The position numbers and the translations under genes are program-made. Positions 23,501 through 36,588 of a DNA stretch of 40,846 nucleotides are shown piece after piece. The notes beneath the pieces were generated by a model. The model saw nothing but the letters and a program-made list of their open reading frames with translations. It was not told where the DNA came from and ran no database searches. Every line of letters starts with the position of its first letter. Position 1 is the first letter of the stretch. Source of the DNA: Volvariella volvacea V23. Taxonomy: Eukaryota; Basidiomycota; Agaricomycetes; Agaricales; Pluteaceae. The stretch lies in contig KB722755.1 in the NCBI GenBank assembly GCA_000349905.1, forward strand, positions 309,054-349,899, written 5' to 3'.

Positions 23501-26500
23501 GGAGAGCCCTCCTTATGTCAACATATTCTCAGACTCGTCCTGACCTTAACATTCATGAGCCGATTCTTCCCACTTGCGATTCTGCCGATGCCTGTTTCAA
23601 ACGCAATATGTGAACACCAGGTAAGGCTCGAGCCCGCTTGCCATTGAGCTTCTTGGGGACGTATGAGGAATTTTGAATCCCGGTGGGAAAGTCGGGGTGT
23701 AGACGGAGAGACTTGGAAGGGAAGAAAGGGTGGCTGAAACTCTTCTCCTGCCTATTCGGGTCATGCGTTAACTTTCCCATCAGCCACCACCACGCCTTGG
23801 CTAGGTGCCAATATTTTGGCGTTTCCTGCCTTTATATGCGCACTAATTGTTATTAGATATACTACAGGGTGCCGAGAAACGCTAAGTTCGCAAGCCACAC
23901 CTGGCATCTAGCTCCATGGCTTCAGGTCAGGTCACAAGGACAAAGGTGGCGTTGCGGCGTGCTGAATTGGCTAGATTGACATTTGGCCATCGGGTAACCT
24001 CTCGTTCTTGTGGTTCACATGTTACAAGCTCGCAAGAATACCTTCGCCAACTCTCTTCGGACTCCCATGCGTGATGCATGAGTATCTACACAAATGCCGC
24101 CTTTTCCTCATTGACCCTGCTGAAGAAGCCTACGGCTCCCAAGATGAAGGAATGATACCATACATGTTTGCATCGTCGCCTCGGGTAGCAAGCGACTGGA
24201 ATGCCACGAAGTATCGCATGTAACCCTCGGTCTTCTCGTATTTGCTCTGCCCTATGCGGTTCAGACCGGTGGGATTTTTTACTCAACGAGGGTTGATGTT
24301 CCTCGACACGCTCGGATTCGGAGGTGCTACTGCAGATGGGGCCTCGACTCTCCACCATCAAGACACAAACCACATAACCATCACTGCTGTTGATGGCAAA
24401 AGATAATCATGACACTCCAAACCATCAATCTGATAAACACAACTTTTTTCTCGGACATTTTCACGTACTTGCCAATTGCCTACCACTTTTTGCTGGGCCA
24501 CATTCCAACAAACGGGGCAGCGGCCATCACAAAAACCATCCTACCAAGCATTACGCGCTCTAGTCATGATCCCGGTCATTGACATTCATTCCACCTTCAG
24601 TCCCTCAAGGGGCACCTATTCGACCTGAGCGTGTACAGCATTTATGATAGGGTATTGATGAAATAATCCACAGATCTGAATACTCGCCCTATTTGCCTTG
24701 TACTGCCCATCTTTGGATGCTACGCTGGACATGGAGATTGTATAATATGCGACACTGGTCCGCCTGACCGATCCGCATGGCCGAGGTAGCAGTCGCAGGA
24801 CGGTGACACTGTGTGTGCAGAGTGGTGGGTGGCCCTCACATTGGACATGCCCCTTCCGTACACAAGAAAAATCAAATCCATCACCTTGAGTGATCCCCGT
24901 AGGTTGGTGAGAGCAAATGCTGGTATACCTATTTAGCTGATGCCACGATCGAAGCGCACAGGTCGAGGACAAGACGGCGGAAAATAGGAGACATGGTGGG
25001 CAATGACCTTGCTAGAGTTGGCGTTTCCAAGCGATACAATATACCAGAGTACATCCGACAAAGATAACGAGTATCTGGCCCCCGAATTGTTGATATCATA
25101 TAACGGTTGTCGTGGCGGGGTCTTCCTCATGCGTGTTTCTTTTGCTGGGCACTGATATCCCCAATTCTCTTCATTAGACGCAACCCCCTTCCTTAAAGCG
25201 ATGACCTCCTCGGTTTCACAATATATTCACTACCCGGGAATATCGCCCCCTCCCGCCATTATCCCGAATAGAGCTATCTGAGCAGGGAAAATCAGGCAGC
25301 TGTCCGCGGCGAATGGTGTTAGATGGGCTCAGAGTGGTGGTTGTAATGTTGAACAAGAAATTATGATATCCGTGTTAGGAAGTTCAACCACGAAGGATCG
25401 ACCCTGAACCAAGACCTCTCCGAACAAACACGAGGGCCTCACGGGCACATCATCACTAGACCGCATGCATGAAAAACGAGCGCTGTTGCTGCTCATAGTG
25501 AAGGGTGAGGGAGAAGGTCGACGATTTTGTGTCTCTTGGCCAGTGGCTTGTTTCGCAGGGTTGCTCATCGATCTGCATGACTCGCCTAGAGTCCTGTGCT
25601 GTAGGGCGCGGAAAAGCAGTGCAGTAAGCAACACAAACGTTAGACCCCCCTTCGGTACGATACCACTAACCCATAGTTCGCCAGGGTAGACGGGTTGTGA
25701 ATGTTGTGCAGATAATCAATTGTGGACACATTCCCGGCCCACGATTTCATAATCTTCATCAGAAATCAGGGGGTATCGCACCCTTTGCTCCCAGACTTTC
25801 AGGAGGGAATCGAAGCGGTGAGCATGGAGATCGTGACATAAGGCCTGTCGATGTCGAATCCCATTCGGTCCCGAGCTCCAATCCAACTCACCAGTCCAAT
25901 ATTAGATGCAACGAGGCGTCATCACTCCAACTCTCTCACTCAATTCAATAGCGCTCCAGGGAAGATGCTAGGAGGCTTAGCGCATATGTGGACTGAATTT
26001 CGACCCCCTACACCCAGTGGTGCACGAGTTTACCGAACACAACCTCCGGTGGTCCAGATGGCTTGTTGTCTTAGTGTGGGAATGGCGCACCCAGGATGAA
26101 GGCATGGACCAGGGCTCGAGAGCTCAACTAGGCAAGCTTCTGTGGATTGTGATCGTCGCGATAGTTCTGATTCGGAGGGTTTTGACCATCCTCGGAGTAG
26201 GATTTTCAAATTCTGACTAGCTGGGCGCAGCGAGGTGCAAGCTAATGGAGCTCGATAATGCCAGAAATATAGTCGGGATGCCGTTCGTCTGCCGTACGGG
26301 TTTAGATAGTCGAGGCCATAAACTATTTGCCGCCTGCTGGTGAATATGGATATGGTGTGTTATTTGAGACCTATCTACGACGGCATTCAGAAGCACGTTC
26401 TTAGCTGGAGTTGGTGCGATATGAATGTGATAATGGCGCTAGTCCACGTATTGCATTTTTGTCCCACACCATCATCATTAATCTTGAGCCCACGTTGCGA

Positions 26501-28655
26501 CTGAGGCGCTGAAAGACCATGGACAAGTACCGCGCATAGAAGCCGCACCAAATGCTCCAACAAAGAAATACACAGGCAGCTTCAGTCCTGGGTGAAAGTA
26601 CGTGTCGCTCTACAGGGTTCCGAGCCCGGCACGCGGATTGGTAGGTGGATGCAAAAAAGGAAAGATTCCGATCGAGGCGTCACAAGTTGCGTAAGGGATG
26701 GCAGCGCGGGTTGGTGGGCTTGATCGCTTTTGGAGTTTTTCACCCAGCCCAGTGGACTACGATAGCACAAACACCCGCGAATCATCACCATCTAGCACAA
26801 TATCCGCACTCTGAAGGAAGGGTCGTGGGGTTGGACAAGGTACCGAGAACGTCAATGATCTTAGGACATAACCCCAGACCCCTGAGATCGTGAGCCGCTC
26901 TCTGCTGGAGGAAACTCGGACGTATCATTCTTTCGAGTTGTCGAAGAATGATAAACACGCGACTCGTTCTCATTGGATTGCACCCAGGTGTTTTGCTTTT
27001 TTCTACGAGCGGAGACAAACAGTTGGCGCATTCTCACGCAAAATTCTCGTTCAGCACAATGAATTGGCCCCTTTATGACTTGGTCGCTTGTGTTGCTTGG
27101 AATGGTCCAGGATACGGCAACAGCCCCCAGCAAGTTCACATAGGAGCACAATAAGGCAAAGAATCGAAATATCTTTCCCCTTGTGTAAATACGATCTGGT
27201 GAGTGCATCCGACAGTCGGGTGGTTGTGCTCACATTGACCATCGATGTAGTATCTACCGTGGTCCACATCAACTTCCTCTCTAGACCCTTGCTGTAGCTT
27301 GAGATCAGCTGGTGGATCTGGAGAAGTTAAAGTGGTGCGAGTGCTGTACCGAGTTATTTGGGACTTAGCCAACCCACCGCAGCCTGCACCACGACTCGCG
27401 GGTAAGATTAACTCGGAAATTATCCCCTCCCGAGTGCATATGATTCCCGGTGCGCTATAGCCTGTCTGTCAGCACGACTCATGGTCTGCTCACTGGTACC
27501 CTCATCAGGGCCAAGCAATTCTATCTCTGGCCTGTATAGCTACATTCGGGTCAAGTGCCCTACAATCAAAGGCAACATTCATCACGTCCATAGTCGGGAG
27601 AGGTCCAGGTAACACCGACACTCCCACGTCTTCAGCGGACCTTACTCAACATTTACATTTGACGGTGCTTGTGGCTTGATGGTAGGTCCTCTTCTTTTGC
27701 CGACCATCATCGTACCACGGGACCTTGGGTGATAGTTGGGGCGATGGGATTCCTTTATGGGATCATGGAATGCCCGATGTATTTTGGCGTGGGAAGTCGG
27801 TCGGGAACGCAACTGAATAGTAACGGACAAGACACCCCAGCCTACCACTATGGTCTTTGTCCTAGATCTGGGATGATGAACTCGAGGTCAACACTCAGAA
27901 TGGGGAAGCTGCCCAGGTCTGACCGAGCGATTTCCATCATACGCCCGATGGCGTCCCATTGGAATGGGTATGTGACAAGAGTTCGTAATGCCCCACAGTA
28001 TTTGTAACCCGCACATTATCGGCGTCTAACATTAGGCACAGCGAGTAGCTTCGATTCTCATACTACATCATTGATTTGCCACCCTCTTTGTGGTCTTTCT
28101 GCACTAGAGATCATCATTTTTTCCTCAAGGGCAAGATACGGGAGACATGATACAGATTCTCGCTCATGCATTCGAGGTCATTTTGCCGGATGTTGGAAAT
28201 TTTAAACCTCTGGTCGCTGCCAGGATCCAGCTCGTAAGTGCTGGATATCCATATCTAGATGTTACCCTGCTACTGAGGCAGACTCGGAATCTTCAGGATA
28301 AGAGCCACGTCAGACGTTGCTGTTTGTGTACAACTATGACGCAGAAAACTCGTCACCCACTCGCTCTGTGAGTGAACAGATGTGTGGACTTATTTTCACA
28401 GGATAAAGCCTAGCCTGGAAAAACGATTCAGCAGACTTTGCTGCGCACTTGCAGATGGTCGAGATCACTAGAATCGCACAGAAGACCGACAAGTCCTACT
28501 GAACCCAATTAGCAACTCAAAGCAAGTTCAGACCCCAATTCATTGCTATTAATATCTAGGGATCATCGGTCCTATTATCAAGGAAGCCTGCATGACTGCA
28601 CGAGTGGGAACCCCATCGTGATCGTTCTAATTTTGTCTGCATTGCAAGGCACACA
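20561..28655. other. gene desert left of the scaffold gap
   Basis: Frames are short, on both strands, and lack recognisable motifs. Minus-strand frames at 22702-23088 and 26861-27372 contain hydrophobic stretches that might be decayed membrane or secreted proteins, but no complete model could be built. An 8-nt tandem repeat (GTGATTTA, about three copies) lies at 20567-20590. No transposon ends or polyprotein motifs were recognised. Confidence 0.5.
20567..20590 (+). repeat. short tandem repeat, 8-nt unit
   Basis: Two perfect copies of GTGATTTA are followed by GTGATATT. It is too short to suggest a function. Confidence 0.7.
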
Positions 28656-28755
28656 NNNNNNNNNNNNNNNNNNNNNNNNNNNNNNNNNNNNNNNNNNNNN
28701 NNNNNNNNNNNNNNNNNNNNNNNNNNNNNNNNNNNNNNNNNNNNNNNNNNNNNNN
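28656..28755. other. assembly gap (100 N)
   Basis: Exactly 100 N occupy these positions, the conventional size for a scaffold gap of unknown length. Any distance or linkage across it is therefore uncertain. Confidence 0.99.
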
Positions 28756-31165
28756 GAAGAAGAAGTTGGTCATCTGCTGACCAGTGGAAATCTCGGTAAG
28801 GTATGAGTGTTTGTCTTGTACGATGACACGGAATACTACAACATCAGCATCAGCATTTTAGATTTCTTCTGTGTTTCGAAGGGCGATGCCCAATATAGAC
28901 GCACAACGAAAAACAGGTTTGTTTTTTTGCATGACCTAGCAACATTCACCTCCTTAAAACAAATCCACAACATAAGTGCGTATAGCCGACGCAGCCTCGA
29001 CTCATTCACACTAAAATCAAGGGTCACTTGTGGAGCTCTGTCTAGTTGGCGGTTAGTGCATAACAGGCCTAGCGAATTTCTTGATTGCCCTAAATGGCAA
29101 CGGCGGTCCAGTTTTCTGTGCGTACAGTCGTGAGAGCCACTTGGGATGTCAGAAGGAAATGGTTCCTGTCAGTGGGTGCTGACATGTTTACAAACCAACC
29201 ACCAGAACCGGAAAAAAACGACTGGATTACTGAAACCTCCACGGTCAGGAGCTGACAAGGTCACAAAGTCGTGGCTGTGAACGTCATACAGTGCGTGTGT
29301 AACACTACCTCGTGTGAGTTGCTTGAAAGCGCGAAAGTGCGCAGGAAGCTGACTTGAAAAGGAAATTTGTTGACAGAACTATAAGGTATACGGTCACTCA
29401 GTCTTCAGGGATATAGCACGGTGAATTGTTGGGTTACCTTCACCCACACTAAGATGGTGTTTTGCCAAAGGGTGTTTCGATCGGGCCTCAAGAAAGAATA
29501 TGTCAACGTACTGCGATAAGCAATTCCCAAGCTCTAGGTTTGTGTTTTGCGAATTCGTTTCAATGAGGGATCGGTGACATCCAGTTCGTGAGGTAGGATG
29601 TGAACAAATTGTTCCTACGATTCGTTCACAGGCTCACAGAATCAGGGTGTTACTAGATAGATTGATACGGCTGGGTTACAGATAAACAAGAACTCCCATG
29701 GGTGGTGAAAGGCTTCACATTGCTGCGATACTCTGTGTTTCATTTCATTGCTCGCTATTTCTTCCCAGAGGTTCGTGACTATTAGCCGGCAGCTTTTGGA
29801 AGAATCCTACTACCGGGAAATGATTGCAGAAAAGCAAAGCGTCGTCTGTGCTCTTGTCATTTGTTTTCCGTATGTTTCGCTAAAGCACAGTGAATTTTAG
29901 GGTAGCATCCTCCAACACCGACTTCCAAGGCAAACATCGCACGCCCTACACGGTCACGTCTCACGGACGCCAACCAGGTTCCTGGCACAGAACGTTTTTT
30001 ACGTCCACCTATCCCGTATGGCTTGGGATGATGCACTAGAGAACTATCCCAAACACGTACAGCAGGCCAGGCTCGTTGCATCACCGGATAAATGCGAGTC
30101 AAAGTCAAAGGGAAGGTGGTCTTCCGTTCGCCACCTGTTCACAGGCCCACGTCCTGGAGTCTTCCGTGGCACACCTCGTTAGGTGGTTTTACTTGGGTTA
30201 ATTGGGAGCTGTAGCTCCCTAGATAGGGAGGAGTTGATATTTATCAATGCGCAACACCTCCGCTTTAACGACGAAGTGGAAGCTTTTTGGCACTTACAGT
30301 TCAATAGGCAGGCGTTGGACTTGCACTCATCAAGAACCGAGCCTGAGACCCGAGGCCTGAACTTCTGGCTGCGATGCGTACGGTCTAAAGGCGACCCGAG
30401 GATGATGAAAATGCCATCTGATCTACCCACAGAATGTTTATTTCTTGATGTCATTTGACAAGGGGGGCTTTCAGGTTCCTGGGGCGGTGGAGAGAACCCT
30501 CGATTATCAGCTCCGAAGCATCAATTTCATACAGGATGCAGTGCTGGTGAGAGTAAGCACCATCAGGTTGTCGAATGAGTTGACTTTCCTGACCGGCTTT
30601 TATGGATCATCCCGAGCAATTTCACAATTAAAAGTGCTTGAATCAGTCAATTAGACCGTAGAGGGAAGCGGGTGATAGGGGCTGGTACCTGGTGAATGAC
30701 ACTTTGTAAATTGCGCGTTTACAGGGGTTCCGTGTGTCGCGAGGAGTAGGAAGAGTGAACTTGGTTTTTCGGTGGCGCATTTTCCCAACAGAAATCCTGC
30801 ATGTGCCGGAATAGTTAGAGCAGAGGGTCTTCGTTCTGATGCCTTTGCTGATAGAAACAAAGTAGTCTATATCGTGGGAGGCAACTCAAAATGTCAGTAG
30901 ACTTATGCAGCGCGCGACGGCAATTGGATTGAATGAGTTACCTTCCTAGCTATGCAATAACGTCACGAGAATGGACCCGCACAATTTGTTCACTAAAGTG
31001 AGGAATCATTATTACATTCAGAATAGAACCAGACGTTACATGGAATAAGAGTAATACACTACGCATACATTTACAACAAATTCGCCAAATACACATGGTT
31101 CAGGTTCAATACACTACCGCTCCTCAGGATACACCTCCATACTGAATAACTTAGATTTACCCACG
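28756..31165. other. gene-poor region right of the gap; 3' flank of the RhoGEF gene
   Basis: The first bases right of the gap read EEEVGHLLTSGNLG before a GTAAGG donor-like site, which could be the edge of an exon cut by the gap, but nothing supports it further. No other motif-bearing frame was found. The last roughly 150 nt would be the 3' untranslated end of the minus-strand RhoGEF transcript. Confidence 0.5.
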
Positions 31166-34100
31166 CTAAACCTTCCTTCTCCCCAACAACTCCAGCAACT
31201 TTCCAGCTGCTCCCCCGCTCATTCCTTTACCAAGACGACCTTTCTCCCCAGAGGAATTATTGCCGACCTTTGATTGGCTGGTACTAGTACTAAGACTTAG
31301 TCCTGATCTTGACGTAGATGCCGGGGTCAAGTGGTTCGAGTTTGGAAGGTCTACGGAGGAATCCCTAGCGCTAGCGCTCGCATTCAAACCGCCAGAAGGG
31401 GAAGAAGGCGAATAGATTGAGGAAGGTCGAGAGAGGTTCAACTGACTCCGAGATCCTAAGGCCAAAGAAAATCGTTTACTCTTAAATATACTCGTCGTGC
31501 TCTTGCTAGGAGTCGTACTCGTAGAGCTTGTCATCATTGTCGTAGTCGTAGTCGTTGCGGTCATGTCAGTTGATGGCGATACAGACAAATTCGGATTCGT
31601 AGCGTTCGTGATAGTCGTGTCATTCGTACTAATTATAACCTTCGGTGGAGATGCATCGACTGACTCGCTAGGGGAGACAACCAATGCAACACTAGAACTT
31701 GAAGCTGAAGTTGAAGCAGGGATTGAAACCGAGACCGAGGTTGAAGATAGACCACGGGAGGCTATTCGATTTGCTCTAACACCAGATGCGTCCGTCCCAC
31801 TTGGCGTGTGTGCAGTAACATTCAGAGCATGCAATGAGACTGCAGGTAACGAGAGCCTCTTCATCCTTCGTATCGTATCCTCCTTTCTGGGACTTGATGC
31901 TTGCTGTGGTGATATGGAAGGACAGGGAGATGGTGAATCGGTTACTACCGATGCCGAGGACGAGATACCTGCTGCAAGGCTCGAAGTCGCTGGATAGCTA
32001 ACCTTTCGACTTCTCCGCTTAGGTGTGACCCGCAACCCCATCGCTTCACCAAACTCCTGTGCCTCCTCTCCTTTATCCACATCTTCAGATATAGCATGTG
32101 CTGGGGCAGAGGGGGCGGGGGTACGCGGACCGCCATTCCCATCCTCCGATTCCGATTTCTTCCTCTCATGTATCTCAAAATCCTCTAGTATCTGGTATGT
32201 ACTCCGAGGTCTCGATGAGCTCGAATGAGAGTAGCCCCTCCCAACTCTAGCTTGCAACCGACTTCTTCTGCCCTCAACGACTACTTCGCTTCCTCCCAAC
32301 TCAGCTATACTAGAACTCGAAGAAACTTGATCGATGGCCATCAAATCCCTAGCCTTCTTCTGGGGCTTATAATCCCCGTATGCACTCCCACCTCCCCCTC
32401 CTCCATTTCGAGCAACATGGCTGCTGCTCTGCCCTTGGTGGGCATAGACAGGGAGAGAAGGCATAGATAACCAAGAAGGGAAGTGGCTGAGAGAAGTTAT
32501 TGTGTCTGCGTCCACCCTCTTCGAAGTACCCCGTCCTTCTGAGCTATCAGCCTCTTCTTCTGCTTCCGAGTCTTGAGGGGTGTCGATAACCGGGAAGGCC
32601 ATCTCATAGCATTCTTCGCACGCCCGAGCGGGTTTCCCAGAGTTTGGTTCTTTAGAGTTGGTATCGGCGATGAAGAATGTCTAGGGAGGGAAAAAGGAAG
32701 GAACAGATTAAGCACACAGATAACCACTTCAAAGAAAGTAGAGCACACAAAGGGACCTCGTATTCACCTTTCCAGAACACGCTGCACATACACATCTTCC
32801 GCATAACCTACAATGATGTCTCCTTCTCCTCCACCCGAATCTTCTTCCACACCTCATGCAAGCTTCAGTCTTATCATCGGGTATCCAGATAGCCGGTACC
32901 CAATGCTCTACCTTTCTTCTTCGACCTTTGACTTTACTCTGAGAGCTTGTCTTCCGGTTATCATTGAGGCCCAACGCGTCTCTGCTTCCTTGACCGTGGA
33001 AGGCATCTCCACCAACAGCTGAGCTATTATTCTCCTTGTACTCCTCACACTGCAACCAGGCCGGGGGAGGTCCGCGAACGGTCAACAACCGCTCATCATT
33101 AGGAGGATAGGGCAGCGCTCGCAACGCCTTTCTAATGTGATTGTTCGACGCCGAAGAAGTCAACGTCGAATGTGGGTTGGTATTGTTCAGCGAAACTAGG
33201 AACTGGGCTTTAGCCGATCGAATAGACTCAATCCACTCGCTGCGTTCTTCTTCCGTTGCTACAAGCCAGAAGTGAATATATGCGCGCGTACAACGCGTGG
33301 AAGAGGAAACCCACCAGCAAACAAGACGAAGCTTCCTTCAGGACTCAGAATCTCAAACTTCCACATCTCATCTTCTCCTTCCTCGTCTCCATGTGAACTA
33401 GCCCTTGGGCTTCTCATCGCCACGACAACTTCAAAATCCACCAGCTCGAGCTTTCCTTTGAACACCCACTTCTCTTCGCTCCCTCCAATCGGCTTTGAGA
33501 TAACAAGGTTATTGCTCGTGGTTCTGCTTCTTCCATGCTCTCCCAGTTGGCCTGAGGCACTATATCCCGAGGGAGCACCCGCCACAGAGTTTCGAATACG
33601 ATAATTGGCATTCGCTATGCTTCTCCTTGGAACTTCCGCATCGCTCTTGCTCCTCTGCCTGACTGTTCCCATTCCTAAACGAGGGCTGGCCCCAACATTG
33701 GCGCTATGGGCAGAAGAACCATCATCCACACCCGCACTCTCGGTACGCGTGAAAGAGTTGGACGAGAGCGGTGGCTGTTCCGACTGAACAGAACCAGTGA
33801 ACCAACCAATACCCCATCCGCTTCCTCCACCTCCGAGCCTCTTCGCTCTTCTTCGTCTTTCTTCCTCCTCCAAAGCGCCCGTCTCCACCAACCAGAGCAG
33901 ACAATCCGAAAACAACAGGACCTCTCTCTCCTTTAATAGAGACTCGTTGCCTTCTTGTTGCAACAACTTGCCGCGTTTGAGGAGTAAACGGCCGGGGGAG
34001 ATGAATTGAAAATTCGCTGGAAGGTTGGTTGTCGATCGTTGTAGAGATAGCAGGGAGAGGGTTTGGGCGTGGGTCTGCAGATTCGTGTTAAGTGACGTGG

Positions 34101-35628
34101 TGACTGAAGTTCAGATCACGTAAGTGTCAAGAATGAGGAGAGCAATGGAGAACATACTCTTAGAGACTAGTGCGTAGACCTGTTTCAACCTTTCACACTC
34201 TTCGACACCATCTTCATCCACATTCTCACTCGAATTTCTAGGTGCGTCCACACCGGCTCTTTGGCTTGAACTTTCGCCTTCTTCGTCCACGTTCCCGCCA
34301 AAGCTCTTGATGAGGTCTTTAATTAACAACATATATCTTGGACACCTTTGCACGACCGTCAGCAACCAGTCCCTCAACTTCAGTTTCCCGCATCTTTCGT
34401 CCTGCTCTTTCTCCATTAGCCATTTGCCAAAGGCTTCATTATAATGGATGTTAGGTCTACTGGCCCTCGGCGGGGTTGACAAGGACGTCAGAGTGGAGAG
34501 GGAGTTTGGGAAGGAGGTGATGAAGGGCTTGTACAGCGACAAGTAGGGGAAATGTGATAGGAGCAGACGGGAAAGCGGCGGAAGGTCTGTAAATTGAGGT
34601 AGTGTCGTTGACCCGCTGGCGTCTACGTTAGAGTTTGAGGTGGGGATAGGTATGGCCGCTAAGGACGTTGATCCTGGAGCTGGTATGCCGTAAGGTTGGA
34701 GGAGTGCCGTTAACTCGACAAAAAAGGACCTGTGCAGATTCCATATGTCGATAAAATTAGAGAATATGGTCATTAGCGATGCGCGGTCGAGGATAGGGGT
34801 TAGAGTGTCGAGCGAAGTGATAATAGGCGTAAGGAAGTGCTGTATATGCGCGTTAAAACGTCAGAACATGTGCACGTCATGAATGGGGATACCCACGGAG
34901 TATATCAACTCCAAACCGTCTACATATGCCTTTTCAGTCTCCCAGAACTCTTCAACTATCTTCCTTCTCTTCGTTAGCTTCTTGCGACACAATGTCGACA
35001 ACTTGTCCGGATCGTATTCCTTCTTTTTGTTTCTTCGTTTGGCACCTCCGGGTGAAGAGCCTGAAGAAGATATAACAGAGACACCCGAGTCGACTCTAAC
35101 ACGCCTTCCGTGTTGTCCTTGGATATTGAACAGTCGGGGGCTTGCATGAACTCCTGAGTGAGGTGCGGGGGGTCCAGGTCCAATGCCACGGCGTTCGTCG
35201 TCGGGCAACGAATCAAAGGATTCGACGCTGACTATCGACTGCCTGTATAACGAGTATGCGCTCGGAGAGGTAGGGAGGGAGATGCGACGGAAGGGTAAGT
35301 GGTGTGTTGGGCCTAGATGAGGGTAGGGAAGCGGGAGCGGGTGAGGTTGATGTCCATGGGCATTCTGCAAAGGACGAACGCGCGGAACAGGGCGAAGAGC
35401 AGAGGGGGAGGGTTTGGAAGGAGATTGAGGAGGTGTTGGTGCTATGGAGCTTGAGGAGGCTTCCTGGTTATGTCCTTTGACACTTGGGAAAGCTACGCTT
35501 TGTTGCGAGCCTAGGGAGTGAAAAAGAAAGAAGCGAATGAAGTTAGCATCGGAATATGAGCGATTCCGCTCTCCAGGACTGGGCCCAGACTCACCTGCAT
35601 CCTCGACACTACTTATGGCCATCGTCAT
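31166..35628 (-). CDS. Rho guanine nucleotide exchange factor, DH-PH-FYVE (1374 aa)
   Basis: I place six exons, in transcript order 35628-35595, 35510-34897, 34839-34158, 34103-33315, 33258-32768 and 32680-31166. Introns are 84, 57, 54, 56 and 87 nt, and the coding total is 4125 nt. Residues 12-188 are proline/serine-rich. The DH domain, which would activate a Rho-family GTPase, spans about 189-470 (RRKIVEEFWETEKAYVDGLE, then FIDIWNLHRSFF, then LLTVVQRCPRYMLLI). A PH domain follows to about 735 and is split by a Ser/Arg-rich insert of about 135 residues. The FYVE zinc finger lies at about 826-896. It has the WIPD start, C-x2-C, the RRRRHHCRLCG core and an RAC variant of the RVC motif, so phosphatidylinositol-3-phosphate binding looks intact. 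The final 480 residues are Ser/Thr-rich and probably disordered. The order is like animal FGD proteins, which activate Cdc42. A second in-frame ATG at 35622 could also start it. Confidence 0.94.
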
Positions 35629-36588
35629 ACACAGTCAACCTCCGGAATAGTTGCGCGCCAGAGAAAGGTTTCGGAGTAATATATTCCAGAAAAGACTGTA
35701 TGTTCGACGTATGGTCGACGTTGAAGAAGAGAGTTGGACCTTTGGCTGTGGTGCGTAGTGTGTTCTGTATTCGCGTAGGATGTGTAGGAGGTCGGGGTCG
35801 AGATGAGACGGGGCGGGGCACCTGGCCTCTCAAGCTAGTCCAGAGCCTGATGCTGTGGAGAGGAGAAGAGAACTCCGGGCCACAATACCTCAGGGGACTG
35901 CCTGGCGAATGGGCTCGACGTCGGTGGCTGACGCAGAGAGCAGGTGCGGTCGACGTCACCGTATTTGGGTCTGTGTACACAAGTGCAAATAGACACAGGA
36001 TATGAAGGTCAAAAGCGGGTTCTTGATTGCAACGGACCAGCGCTCAGGGATTTATAGAACGTAGAGAACGACAAGCTATTGCCACAGAGTGATGGTGAGT
36101 TTGAATGTGTGTTGCTATTATATTCCGTATCCAAGGCTCTTAGTACTCACAATAACTTTGCCACAACCCACAAAAAATTGGGTCCAACGAGTCTGAGCAG
36201 CTTCCTGAAGTTTCTGTGGCAGCAGATATATGTGGGGTGGTGCTCAATCCTAGTAAGACACTTGTGTACATCGTAAAGTATATAGACAGTAATTGAATGA
36301 AAATAAGCTCAATGACGCCGTCCCCGCCTTTAATTTAGACTTCGAGGCCAACTCAGGAGACATCAATAACTTGCACAATGTGTTTTGCTATAGCCTCCAG
36401 GTTCTAACCTGCACCATGACCACCTCCGTCAGTGGATCCCTTGTGTTCTAGATCGACGCTTAGAACCATGGGAACTAAGAAAATTTATAAGGACACCAAT
36501 ATACGTGGTTAAACACAAATCATCCAGAGGTTATACGGCCTTAACTAGAACTACACCTAGTGTCCTGCAGTATAACAGGGTAACAACG
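35629..36588. other. intergenic region between P450 3' end and RhoGEF start
   Basis: Both flanking genes are on the minus strand, so this stretch holds the P450 3' end and the RhoGEF promoter and leader. A 123-codon minus-strand frame (35609-35980) overlaps the RhoGEF start in another frame and carries no motif. I see no separate gene. Confidence 0.6.

Noticed and set aside
29857..30108. Minus-strand frame with a VWDSSLVHH-like segment resembling the end of TauD-type dioxygenases
   Set aside because: Only one short segment resembles the family, the spacing to the following arginine motif is wrong, and no upstream exons with the iron-binding HxD motif were found.
31497..31997. Plus-strand open frame of 166 codons rich in valine
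   Set aside because: It is the antisense shadow of the Ser/Thr-rich tail of the RhoGEF, whose codon choice produces long open antisense frames.
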